Source: Chitinophagaceae bacterium (GTDB lineage Bacteria > Bacteroidota > Bacteroidia > Chitinophagales > Chitinophagaceae). From it: a DNA stretch of 64,000 bases. Where the stretch lies: positions 124,001 to 188,000 of the forward strand of contig JAMLGT010000008.1 in the NCBI GenBank assembly GCA_023957755.1, read 5' to 3'. Position numbers and translations under genes: made by a program. The notes beneath the pieces are model-generated. The model was not told where the DNA came from. It ran no database searches and was given only the letters and a program-made list of their open reading frames with translations. Positions 8,968 through 17,695 of the stretch are shown in pieces (within the stretch, counting starts at the first letter, position 1; each line of letters starts with the position of its first letter).

Positions 8968-9852
8968 ATGCTCCAACAAACAATCCATAAGGAGATAACT
9001 CCACTTACGCAGTTTGATTGCTTCATGCTTTTTTCAAGAATTAAGAAGAAGTTTGACTTCCCCTTGCACTTTCATGAGGAGTATGAACTAAACCTGATAT
9101 TAAATGCGAAAGGCGCCAGAAGGATAGTGGGTGACCACATTGGAGAGATTGATGATATGGAATTAGTACTTGTCGGGCCTAATCTGCCTCATGCCTGGTT
9201 TAATAATAAATGCAAGAGTAAGAAGATCACTGAGATCACAATTCAGTGGCATAAAGATTTGATTGAAGAGAGTTTTCTTAAACGAAATCAATTGCACTTT
9301 ATCAGAAAGATGTTTGAAAAAAGCACTAATGGTATTTTGTTTTCCAGAGATACGATTGAAAAAATTCTTCCGAGGATACTATCGTTGAAAGAGAAGAGAG
9401 GGTTTGATTCTGTATTGACCTTCCTGTCTATATTGAATGATCTGTCCACAAATAAGGAGATGACGACGCTATCTGATTCGGGTTTTGTGCAGTCAACACT
9501 TTCCTATAATAGCCGTAGGTTAGACAAAGCTTTTGATTATATGAAAGCCAATTACGATAAACATATCACCCTTAAAGATGTAGCAGACCTTGTAAACATG
9601 ACAGAAGTTTCGTTTTCCAGGTTTATAAAGAAAAGAACCGGCGTGACGTTTATTGATAGTCTGAATGAGATAAGAATCGGGCATGCAACGAGGATGTTGA
9701 TTGAGACTACGCATACCGTAGCTGAGATATCCTATAGCTGTGGTTTTAATAATATATCAAATTTTAACCGTCTATTTAAGAGAAGAAAAGGATATACTCC
9801 CACTGGCTTCAGAGAGCAATTGCATATCAGCTCAAAGTACAATATTGTATAG
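8968..9852 (+). CDS. AraC-family transcriptional regulator
   Basis: 294 residues. The N-terminal half is a cupin-type sensor (DFPLHFHEEYELNLIL, VGPNLPHAW). The C-terminal 100 residues carry the AraC double helix-turn-helix: ITLKDVADLVNMTEVSFSRFIKKRTG, then AEISYSCGFNNISNFNRLFKRRKGYTP. It is divergent from the mannan operon and most likely controls it in response to a mannan-derived sugar. Bacteroidota often use SusR or hybrid two-component sensors for such loci; this cupin-AraC type is one alternative. Confidence 0.85.
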   Translation: MLQQTIHKEITPLTQFDCFMLFSRIKKKFDFPLHFHEEYELNLILNAKGARRIVGDHIGEIDDMELVLVGPNLPHAWFNNKCKSKKITEITIQWHKDLIEESFLKRNQLHFIRKMFEKSTNGILFSRDTIEKILPRILSLKEKRGFDSVLTFLSILNDLSTNKEMTTLSDSGFVQSTLSYNSRRLDKAFDYMKANYDKHITLKDVADLVNMTEVSFSRFIKKRTGVTFIDSLNEIRIGHATRMLIETTHTVAEISYSCGFNNISNFNRLFKRRKGYTPTGFREQLHISSKYNIV

Positions 9853-9883
9853 ACGAAATTTAGGATGCGCTCTATATTGTGTA

Positions 9884-11563
9884 TTATAGATTTTGTTTTT
9901 TTAGTTCCTGTACCGCGTAATCAGCTGCGCGTGCTGTAAATGCCATATATGTTAAAGATGGATTTACACAAGAAGCTGAGGTCATAAAGGAGCCGTCTGT
10001 CACAAATACGTTTGGGGCATCCCAGACCTGATTCCACTTGTTTAGTACTGAAGTTTCCGGATCATGGCCCATCCGGGCTGTACCCATTTCGTGAATAGCT
10101 CTTCCAATATAGCTATCCCTGTCAAATGTCCTGACATTTTTTACACCTGCCGCTTCCAGCATTTCTTTAGCATCATTTTTCATGTCCTCCCGCATTTTCT
10201 TTTCATTTTCTTTCCATTCTGCATCGAAAGCCAATACAGGCAATCCCCATGCATCCTTTCTGGTTTTGTCAAGAGTGACCTTGTTTTCGTGATAGGGAAG
10301 TATTTCCCCGAATCCTACCATTCCAATAGTCCATTGCCCCGGCTCACTAAGCGCATCTTTGAAGTCGGCCCCAATGCTCATTTCTGCAATCTCTCGATTC
10401 CATTCCTGTCTGCTTGCTGATCCCTGATAGCCAAACCCTCTCAGATAATTACGCTTGTCACCTGCAAGGTTTCTAAACCTGGGGACATAAAACCCACAAG
10501 GGCGCTTTCCATAATAATATACATCCTCATAACCCTCTATTCTGCCCCGGGCTCCTGCTCCCAGATGGTGATCCATAATGTTTCGGCCAAGTTCGCCACT
10601 ACTGCTTCCAAGGCCTTCGGGCCAGATATCTGTCGCAGAGTTCATAAGTATCCATGCACTGTTAAAGGTGGATGCATTGAGGAAAATTATTTTAGCAAAG
10701 TACTCATAGGTCTTGTTATTCTCAGCATCGAGTACTTCCACACCTTTAGCTTTGCGTGTGTCCTTATCATATAGTATCTGTGTGACGATACTAAATGGTC
10801 GCAACGTGAGGTTTCCGGTCGCAGTTGCTGCAGGAAGGGTGGCAGATTGCGTGCTGAAATATGCACCGAATGGACATCCCAGCCAGCATTTATTCCTGTA
10901 TTGGCAATTGACTCTGTTATGCAAAGACTCTGTAATGTTGGCTACTCTCTGGATAATAAGGTGGCGTGTGTGCTCATAATGTTTTTTGATCCTTGCCGCA
11001 ATATCTTTTTCTACACAGTTGAGTTCCATTGGTGGCAAAAAGTGTCCATCGGGGAGTTGAGGAAGTCCTTCTTTCGATCCGCTGATTCCTGCGAATTTTT
11101 CTACATAGGTGTACCAGGGTGCTATCTCGTTATACCTTACAGGCCAGTCTATTGCAATGCCTTCCCGTGCATTGGCCTCAAAATCGAGGTCGCTCCATCT
11201 ATAACTCTGTCTTCCCCATAACAAAGACCGTCCTCCAACCTGGTATCCTCTAAACCAGTCCAGCCTTTTTATCTCAGTATAGGGTGATTTTTTTTCATTT
11301 GCCCACCATTCCAGGTTCATTTCATTTAAGGGATAGTCACGTGATAAAACAGGGTAGTCCTGAATCATTTTTTGAGTGCGCCCTCCTCTATGAGGGAATT
11401 CCCACGGACCTTTTTGGGCATTCACATAGTCTTTAATGTGCTCTACATTCTTCCCTCTCTCCAGCATCAGCGTTTTGAGTCCTTTTTCCGTAAGTTCTTT
11501 AGCTGCCCATCCTCCGGAAATCCCTGATCCAATTACTATTGCATCGTATGTATTGTTTGCCAT
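9884..11563 (-). CDS. GMC-family FAD oxidoreductase
   Basis: 559 residues. The N-terminus has the dinucleotide-binding motif DAIVIGSGISGGWAAKEL followed by LMLERG. GMC features follow: WGRQSYRW, NASTFNSAWILMNS around residue 300, and a C-terminal IHEMGTARMG and ASCVNPSLTYMAFTARAADYA. Members oxidise sugars, sugar acids or alcohols; the closest familiar type is the large subunit of membrane gluconate/sorbitol dehydrogenases. No small subunit or cytochrome partner is adjacent. There is no obvious Sec or Tat signal. The substrate is unknown; a sugar role is inferred from the neighbourhood. Confidence 0.8.
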   Translation of the reverse strand: MANNTYDAIVIGSGISGGWAAKELTEKGLKTLMLERGKNVEHIKDYVNAQKGPWEFPHRGGRTQKMIQDYPVLSRDYPLNEMNLEWWANEKKSPYTEIKRLDWFRGYQVGGRSLLWGRQSYRWSDLDFEANAREGIAIDWPVRYNEIAPWYTYVEKFAGISGSKEGLPQLPDGHFLPPMELNCVEKDIAARIKKHYEHTRHLIIQRVANITESLHNRVNCQYRNKCWLGCPFGAYFSTQSATLPAATATGNLTLRPFSIVTQILYDKDTRKAKGVEVLDAENNKTYEYFAKIIFLNASTFNSAWILMNSATDIWPEGLGSSSGELGRNIMDHHLGAGARGRIEGYEDVYYYGKRPCGFYVPRFRNLAGDKRNYLRGFGYQGSASRQEWNREIAEMSIGADFKDALSEPGQWTIGMVGFGEILPYHENKVTLDKTRKDAWGLPVLAFDAEWKENEKKMREDMKNDAKEMLEAAGVKNVRTFDRDSYIGRAIHEMGTARMGHDPETSVLNKWNQVWDAPNVFVTDGSFMTSASCVNPSLTYMAFTARAADYAVQELKKQNL

Positions 11564-11595
11564 TAGTGATTTATATGAAGTTGTTCGATAAAACC

Positions 11596-11641
11596 AAACA
11601 ACCTGTCCGCGTACTACGTATTCAGTTCGGACAGGTTGTTT
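11596..11641 (-). terminator. Long-stem terminator after T9SS protein gene
   Basis: AAACAACCTGTCCG (11596-11609) pairs perfectly over 14 bp with 11628-11641, with an 18-nt loop and T-rich flanks on both sides. It lies about 40 bp after the stop of the 11680-13122 gene and before the start of the GMC gene, so it probably ends the former transcript. Confidence 0.7.
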
Positions 11642-11679
11642 TATTTAGGAAGACGTTAATAATAATGGACCTGAAAATT

Positions 11680-13122
11680 CTATTTCTTAAATCTGACTTT
11701 CAAGGTGTGGCCATCAAGAGTGACTGCTCCAACATAAATACCTGATGGCATATTATGCATATCGAGGTTGACTACATTGATCCCAATTGTGGTGCCCACT
11801 GTCTTCCGGACTAAGAGTCTGCCGTTAATGTCCAAAAGTGAAACTATGGCCTTACCTGCAGTAGCAGTTTTGAACCTTAATTCAGTTTGCCCGCCTCTCT
11901 GAGTGGCACTGAGTGCATTATTTCCAGGGCTGTAGGTAGAGTGGATCCTTATCACTTCACTTTCTGTCCAGTGGTTACTAAAGTCGACTTGTCTGAGTTT
12001 GTAATAATTTATTCCGTCTGCAGGATTTGTGTCCAGAAATTGGTAGTATGTGTTTACGGTTGTACTTCCTTTTCCTTCCACTCTTCCTATTGGGCTGAAT
12101 GTGCTGCCATTTGTGGAGTGTAGAATCTCAAAGTGTGAGTTGGAGCTTTCTGAGGCAGTTTCCCACTCTAATTGGTTTCCATCTGCATTACTTCTTCCTT
12201 TGAAATAGGCGAGTCTGATAGGAAGTGTACCTGACAAGTCTTCAATAGCCAGATTGTCAAAGTCAACCGTTATTCTGTTGTTGGGAAGGCCGGTTGTGGC
12301 AAGGTCTATTGACCTTAGAATGAATACAAAACTGGTTATTGCAATAGAACCATGTGTGGCAGTGCGATTAGCAAGGATAAGGTCTGTGCCGGCGTAAAGA
12401 TCATACTCGTTATCTCCGAGTGTATGAGTGTTTCCATCCGGACCTGTGTAATTTTGATAAGTTTGGCCTGAGTTGTTGATAATCCAGGTTAAGGTTTTTG
12501 TGTCGCCTGAGTTATAGCTGGCGGTAGATACATTATTGGGATCGGCAGTACCTCCGTCATCGTCCCAGGCGGTTGGCCGGCTAAATTTGTATTTTCCCCC
12601 GGAGGTGGTGATGGCTAATACCGAATGATTGGCCCCGTTAGTCTTGGAGATATCGCTGTTCCCTGCCGGATTAAGCCCGGAGCCTCCAATTGAAAGAACC
12701 ACCGCATTGGTCATATCCTGATCGAAGTTTGAAACTGTAATGTCCACGCTAAGTTTAATCACTTTCGGCAGGTTGGAAGCATCCGTAAGAGCGGCATTCT
12801 GATCGCTTCCTCCGGCTCCGTCATTTACAGTTCTTGCAGCAGTAACGATGTAATGATTTGCGTTGGCTCCCGCTGCACCCGTTCTGTCAAATCTCAATTT
12901 TCCATTGTTTATAGTGGTGCTTACTACTGTTGACCCCGCAGCTCTTTTTCCTATAAAGAAAAACATATTGTCTCCAACAGCAATAGGAGGTACGGTTGCG
13001 TTAGTTCTGACGTAGTCAGCAATGTCAGTTCCGGAGTTAAAGGGTTGAGTGAGGATTGCTTGTGCGTTGGCATAAAATCCGGTAAATATTACCAATAACG
13101 AAGTGAGTAATATTCTATTCAT
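11680..13122 (-). CDS. Secreted T9SS-tailed protein of unknown function
   Basis: 480 residues with a clear signal peptide (MNRILLTSLLVIF to NAQA). Residues 20-290 look like a beta-rich jelly-roll region with many Ser/Thr/Asn/Gly but no catalytic motif I recognise. Residues about 300-390 resemble the fibronectin-like module common in Bacteroidota surface proteins (WETASESSNSHFEILHS, YYKLRQVDF). The last 80 residues form a T9SS sorting tail (LLDINGRLLVRKTVG, PSGIYVGAV). It is probably exported and anchored to the surface or shed, perhaps as a carbohydrate-binding or adhesive protein. Function unknown. Confidence 0.7.
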   Translation of the reverse strand: MNRILLTSLLVIFTGFYANAQAILTQPFNSGTDIADYVRTNATVPPIAVGDNMFFFIGKRAAGSTVVSTTINNGKLRFDRTGAAGANANHYIVTAARTVNDGAGGSDQNAALTDASNLPKVIKLSVDITVSNFDQDMTNAVVLSIGGSGLNPAGNSDISKTNGANHSVLAITTSGGKYKFSRPTAWDDDGGTADPNNVSTASYNSGDTKTLTWIINNSGQTYQNYTGPDGNTHTLGDNEYDLYAGTDLILANRTATHGSIAITSFVFILRSIDLATTGLPNNRITVDFDNLAIEDLSGTLPIRLAYFKGRSNADGNQLEWETASESSNSHFEILHSTNGSTFSPIGRVEGKGSTTVNTYYQFLDTNPADGINYYKLRQVDFSNHWTESEVIRIHSTYSPGNNALSATQRGGQTELRFKTATAGKAIVSLLDINGRLLVRKTVGTTIGINVVNLDMHNMPSGIYVGAVTLDGHTLKVRFKK

Positions 13123-13511
13123 AATGATGGGTTTTAATAAAGGTGATTATGTGATGAGTGTTTATTTGACTGAAATTACTAAACTACAATCCCAAAAAAT
13201 TCGGCAGGTTAATTTAGTACCATAGATAGTTGAAATATTACAATAGAAAAATAGGGGATATTTTTCGGCTTTTAACATTGACTTTAGTAAGAATAGTTTT
13301 CACTACAACACCTGTAACCCTTTATGGTAGCACGTTTCAGTAGGGGAGAGTAAAAATTGAATCTTAATTTCTTGTGCATTGGTGAAGATTATAGCCCTGA
13401 TTCAGGTGCTGAGGTTTCCTGTATTGTTCGTGTTATTTTTGTATTAATGTGAGGATTGAGGAGTAGGATTCGGGATTGTGAGTTTCTATTTTTTAATATT
13501 AAGAGATTTGT
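13123..13511. other. 389-bp divergent intergenic region
   Basis: No gene seen. A TATTTTTG box at 13434-13441 on the plus strand fits the TAnnTTTG consensus and may drive the GH3 gene, giving a leader of about 65 nt; I see no good -33 partner. Nothing else stands out. Confidence 0.45.
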
Positions 13512-15668
13512 ATGCGGATACCTGGTATCAACTGTAAGAAAGGCTTCTGTTTTTTTTCGGTTATTATTTTTTTATGCATCGTTAATAATGGTAATGCGCA
13601 GTTTCAGGTTAGGGACAATGACGTGATGGCCAGGGCTGATTCAATTCTGAACCTAATGACTCTTGAGGAGAAGGTAATATATATTGCCGGCATGCCCGGA
13701 GCGAAGATAAATGCCATACCAAGACTAGGGTTGAAATCTATCCGAATGTCAGATGGACCTTTAGGAGTAAAGGCTCAGGCAGAAGGTGATCAGGCCGATA
13801 AGATAATGGCTACTGCCTTTCCGTCTGGTATAACAATGGCATCCACATGGAATCCTGAGTTGATTTATAAGGTGGGTGAAGCGATAGGTACGGAGTCAAA
13901 GTTTAATGGAATAGACATATTACTTGGCCCATCTCTTAATATTATCCGCCTTCCTCAGAATGGACGCAATTTTGAATATTATAGTGAAGACCCCTATCTT
14001 ACTTCAAGAATGGGTGTTGACTATGTGAAGGGTTTACAAAGCAAAAAAGTATTGGCCAATATAAAACACTTTGCAGCTAACAATACTGAGTTTAATAGAT
14101 ACAAATCAAATTCAATTGTGGACAGCCGTACGCTTCATGAAATATATCTGCGGGCTTTTGAGGCAAGTGTAACCGAAGGGGGGGCGGCAACAGTGATGAC
14201 AGCGCATAACCTTCTAAACGGGTTTCATTGTGCAGAAGATCCATTTTTACTGGACACCATTTTACGACAGCAATGGCAGTTTAATGGATTTGTGATATCT
14301 GACTGGAACTCAAACTACGAAGTTATCCCTGCCTTAAAATATGGTGTTGATATTGAAATGCCAAGGCCAAAAGTGTTTGCAAAAGATAGCGTACAATGGG
14401 CGTTAAAAACTGGCAACGCAAGCGTAAATGATATTGATGAAAAGGTGCGCCGCATACTTTACACTTGTTTGTATTTTGGCTTATATGATGAGCCTGAAAC
14501 TAACCGTAAAAGGCCTGATTTAGACCAACACGCAAAAATTGCGTTGCAGGTTGCGGAAGAAGGAACTGTTTTGTTGAAAAACGAAAACAAAGTGTTGCCA
14601 ATTAACAGAAAGAATATAAAAAAGATTGTTGTAGTTGGTGAGAATGCTGATAAAACGCCTCTCTATGGCGGAGGAGCAGCAGGTATGAAGACCACAAGAA
14701 GTATATCATTGCTGGAAGGAATAAGAGTGGCAGCCGGTTCGGATATAGAAGTCAACTTTTTAAAGTATCCTGAGTCGGATGTAGAAAAGGTCAGGATAGC
14801 AGAGGCAGATTGGGTGGTTGTGGGGATGGGATTCAATTCTGTTATCGAAGGGGAAGCACATGATCGCCCTTTTGACCTACCCTCCAACCAACTGAATCTG
14901 ATCAACTACCTAAATTCTTTAAACAAAAATATAATTGCTGTAGTGTATGCCGGAGGAGCTGTTAACATTTCTCCCTGGCTTGATAAGGTAAAAGGCCTGT
15001 TTATGGGATGGTATATGGGAGATGCTACCGGCAGAGTCGTAGGGAGGATGATCTTTGGTGATATCAATCCTTCCGGTAAGCTACCCATCACCATAGAAAA
15101 AAGGTGGGAGGATTCGCCTGTGTACCCATATTACGACACTTATGCTAGTGAAGCAGGCATGCCTCCTTTGTTTAAAAGATTCTATGAAAAAGTAAATGGT
15201 CCGGTTGCAGCTTCAGAAATGATTGAAACTAAATATGGTGAAGGAGTTTTTATGGGCTACAGATACTTCACAACAAAAGGCATTGAGCCTTTGTTTTCCT
15301 TTGGATTTGGGTTGTCTTATTCTGATTTTTCAATTAATGAGCTGAAAACTAATGTGGACAAGAATGGTATTTCAGTGAGTGTGTTAGTTACTAATATCGG
15401 TAGAACAGATGGTGCTGAGGTATTACAGTTATATGTGGGAGATAATATGGCTAGTGTGCCCAGGCCGGCAAAGGAATTAAAGAGTTTTAGGAAAATCTTT
15501 CTTTCCCCGGGACAATCTCAAAGGGTAGCATTTAACCTTACAGAAAAGGATTTGAGTTTCTGGGACGTGCAAACAGATAAGTGGAAAGTAGAACCGGGTA
15601 GCTTTACTATATATGTAGGAAACTCTTCCTCAGATAACCGGCTTTCAGGAAAGGTGGAGTGGAAATGA
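13512..15668 (+). CDS. GH3 beta-glycosidase, secreted
   Basis: 718 residues; signal peptide at about 1-30 (hydrophobic VIIFLCIVNNGNAQF). The GH3 N-terminal barrel shows MTLEEKVIYIAG, MSDGPLGV, GRNFEYYSEDPYL, KHFAANNTE and the nucleophile Asp in GFVISDWNSNYE near residue 265. The GH3 C-terminal sandwich follows (GTVLLKNENKVLPI, GEAHDRP), then a fibronectin-III-like domain (GAEVLQLYVGD). It removes terminal beta-linked glucose or related sugars, probably in the periplasm. Around 14370-14620 the codon choice differs from the flanks (see findings). Confidence 0.88.
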   Translation: MRIPGINCKKGFCFFSVIIFLCIVNNGNAQFQVRDNDVMARADSILNLMTLEEKVIYIAGMPGAKINAIPRLGLKSIRMSDGPLGVKAQAEGDQADKIMATAFPSGITMASTWNPELIYKVGEAIGTESKFNGIDILLGPSLNIIRLPQNGRNFEYYSEDPYLTSRMGVDYVKGLQSKKVLANIKHFAANNTEFNRYKSNSIVDSRTLHEIYLRAFEASVTEGGAATVMTAHNLLNGFHCAEDPFLLDTILRQQWQFNGFVISDWNSNYEVIPALKYGVDIEMPRPKVFAKDSVQWALKTGNASVNDIDEKVRRILYTCLYFGLYDEPETNRKRPDLDQHAKIALQVAEEGTVLLKNENKVLPINRKNIKKIVVVGENADKTPLYGGGAAGMKTTRSISLLEGIRVAAGSDIEVNFLKYPESDVEKVRIAEADWVVVGMGFNSVIEGEAHDRPFDLPSNQLNLINYLNSLNKNIIAVVYAGGAVNISPWLDKVKGLFMGWYMGDATGRVVGRMIFGDINPSGKLPITIEKRWEDSPVYPYYDTYASEAGMPPLFKRFYEKVNGPVAASEMIETKYGEGVFMGYRYFTTKGIEPLFSFGFGLSYSDFSINELKTNVDKNGISVSVLVTNIGRTDGAEVLQLYVGDNMASVPRPAKELKSFRKIFLSPGQSQRVAFNLTEKDLSFWDVQTDKWKVEPGSFTIYVGNSSSDNRLSGKVEWK

Positions 15669-15729
15669 CTTATTGCTTGCTGAGTAGCGAGGAATAGACT
15701 TTTACCTTCTGAGGTGAAAGCCGGATTTC

Positions 15730-15954
15730 TCAAAACCATTTCCTTAATAAGTTAACCAGGAGTGTAAGTACAATACTTACGATTATCATAGTAACAATTG
15801 GGAAATAAAATCGGCTGTTTTTATTTTCTATTCTGATATCGCCCGGTAATCGCCCCATCCAGCGCAGGCTGTTATGAAAAAAGAAAATGATGACACCTAT
15901 CAGGATGATTATCAATCCTGCTATAATGAAATATTTTCCTGTTTGCTGATTCAT
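15730..15954 (-). CDS. DUF2905-type small membrane protein
   Basis: 74 residues with two transmembrane helices (YFIIAGLIIILIGVIIFF and FPIVTMIIVSIVLTLLVNLL). Between them lies RWMGRLPGDIRIE, the conserved loop of the DUF2905 family. Function of the family is unknown. It lies 49 bp after the start-proximal transporter gene's stop and may be in the same transcript. Confidence 0.75.
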   Translation of the reverse strand: MNQQTGKYFIIAGLIIILIGVIIFFFHNSLRWMGRLPGDIRIENKNSRFYFPIVTMIIVSIVLTLLVNLLRKWF

Positions 15955-16003
15955 AAGTGTAATTTATAAAATAGTTACAGCGAATGAGCTACTCTTGTGT
16001 GGC

Positions 16004-17491
16004 TTATTTCAGGTGAATCCCGATCAGCAATGCTATGATGCAGACCACACTAAGTATCAGCATCAGCGGGTAGATAAACTTCCACCAGGCTTTCAAATCT
16101 ACATTCACCATTGCTAATGAGGGTAGCATCAAACCTGAAGGGCTCATAAAACTCATTATACCCATTCCATAGAGATAAGCATTCACTATTTCTCTGGTAG
16201 GGATATCCGCCATCATTCCGAGCCCTCCGATGATGGGCATGGTAAGTACAGCCATTCCCGAAGATGAAGTGATGAACAACGTAAAAATGATGTAGAGAAA
16301 AAAGACAGATACTATCAGCAGAGAAGGGGAAAAGTTACTTACGAATTGAGATGAATAAAAAATTATAGAATCGCTGATGTGACCTTCATTAAGTACAACG
16401 GTCACACCGCGGGCAGCGCCAATAATCAATCCGACACCAACCATGTCTTCAGAACCTTTTAAAAATTGTTTGACAAATTTCCGTTCAGGTACACGATTAA
16501 TAAATCCGATGAGGATACTCGCTGCCAGGAAAAGTGCTGTCATTTCTACCAGCCACCAGTCGAGGAAAACCACGCCGCCGATCAATGCCAGAAATGTGAA
16601 AAGAAAGATCAACAGCAGCAACCGGTCGCGTTTTGACAGGCTTACCGGCCCTCCTGAGAGTGCTTCATATTGAGGGGTGTCTTCATTTGATTTTGCATAA
16701 CTGAATGATGGGTTCTTCTTTACTTTTTTTGCATACCAGATAAAGTAGCCTATAGCGATTCCGGTGGTAATTACAAACATGATGATCCTGCCGGTAAGCC
16801 CGTCAGTCCATGCTATCCCTGCCGCATCTGAGGCGGTAATAGTAGAGAAAGGATTTGTAAATGAAGCCAGGGTACCCAGATGTGTACCTCCGAATAGTAC
16901 AGCTATTGGAAGTAGCAGATCGAACCCTGCACCAAGAAACAACGGTACGATGATGGGGTAAAATGCCAGGGCTTCCTCTGCCATACCGAAGGAAGCACCT
17001 CCAAATGAAAATAAGAAAGTCAGAATGATGATTAACCATGTCTCTCTGCCTTTCATTCGCCTGCTTAATGTCTGCAATCCGCGTGTCATAGCTCCCGTTT
17101 CATGAAAAACATTGATGAAAGCGCCGATGATAAGTACAAATAAAATAATGTCTATCGCATCGGTAATACCCTTAACTGGTGCCTGGATAATCTCTGCCAG
17201 ACCCTGTTTATTACTTTCAATTTTGTGAAAAGTGCCCGGAACTGCAATTGCTTTCTTTATATTTCCGTTTTGAAAGGATGCAAGAGGTATGGAGACGTGT
17301 AAACTGTCTAGCACAGTCTGAGATGCATCGAGGGTCTGCATGCCCTGATCAGTGGTAAACTCAAATTGTCCTTTAGTAAACTTCAGCGTGTCAAATCTGC
17401 CGGCAGGTATCAGCCATGTAATGCCTGCTCCTATGATTATGATTATCATCAATATTGAGAGCGGTGATAATAGTTTCCGATTTTTTAACAT
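16004..17491 (-). CDS. YfcC-family membrane carrier
   Basis: 495 residues with about 12 hydrophobic segments. The N-terminus (SPLSILMIIIIIGAGITWLIPAGRF), the glycine-rich FSFGGASFGMAEEALAFYPI near residue 165 and the C-terminal SSSGMAVLTMPIIGGLGMMAD and SPSGLMLPSLAMV fit the YfcC/DcuC-like carrier family. Members are annotated as basic amino-acid antiporters or carboxylate carriers. The substrate cannot be read from the sequence. It is divergent from the glutamate-synthase-like gene, which could hint at amino-acid metabolism. Confidence 0.8.
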   Translation of the reverse strand: MLKNRKLLSPLSILMIIIIIGAGITWLIPAGRFDTLKFTKGQFEFTTDQGMQTLDASQTVLDSLHVSIPLASFQNGNIKKAIAVPGTFHKIESNKQGLAEIIQAPVKGITDAIDIILFVLIIGAFINVFHETGAMTRGLQTLSRRMKGRETWLIIILTFLFSFGGASFGMAEEALAFYPIIVPLFLGAGFDLLLPIAVLFGGTHLGTLASFTNPFSTITASDAAGIAWTDGLTGRIIMFVITTGIAIGYFIWYAKKVKKNPSFSYAKSNEDTPQYEALSGGPVSLSKRDRLLLLIFLFTFLALIGGVVFLDWWLVEMTALFLAASILIGFINRVPERKFVKQFLKGSEDMVGVGLIIGAARGVTVVLNEGHISDSIIFYSSQFVSNFSPSLLIVSVFFLYIIFTLFITSSSGMAVLTMPIIGGLGMMADIPTREIVNAYLYGMGIMSFMSPSGLMLPSLAMVNVDLKAWWKFIYPLMLILSVVCIIALLIGIHLK

Positions 17492-17638
17492 GGTGCTGAT
17501 TTTAGGAGATGCAAAATAATTGTTTCATTCAAATTAGGCCGGCTCACCTGCTACGTTGTCGAAAGTGGCGTTTTTACTCTTTTTTGATTGCTGAAATTAA
17601 CCTCTTTTGTAATACCATAGCTATTGTGTGAAAACCGA

Positions 17639-17669
17639 TTTGGTTATTAACTTTATTAAGCGACCTTTG
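17639..17669 (+). promoter_or_regulatory. Promoter of glutamate-synthase-like gene
   Basis: TTTG at 17639-17642 and GACCTTTG at 17662-17669 (one mismatch to TAnnTTTG) are separated by 19 nt, the normal Bacteroidota -33/-7 spacing. Transcription would begin near 17674, about 22 nt before the ATG at 17696. Confidence 0.55.
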
Positions 17670-17695
17670 ATACACTTTAAAATCAGAAGTACGAA

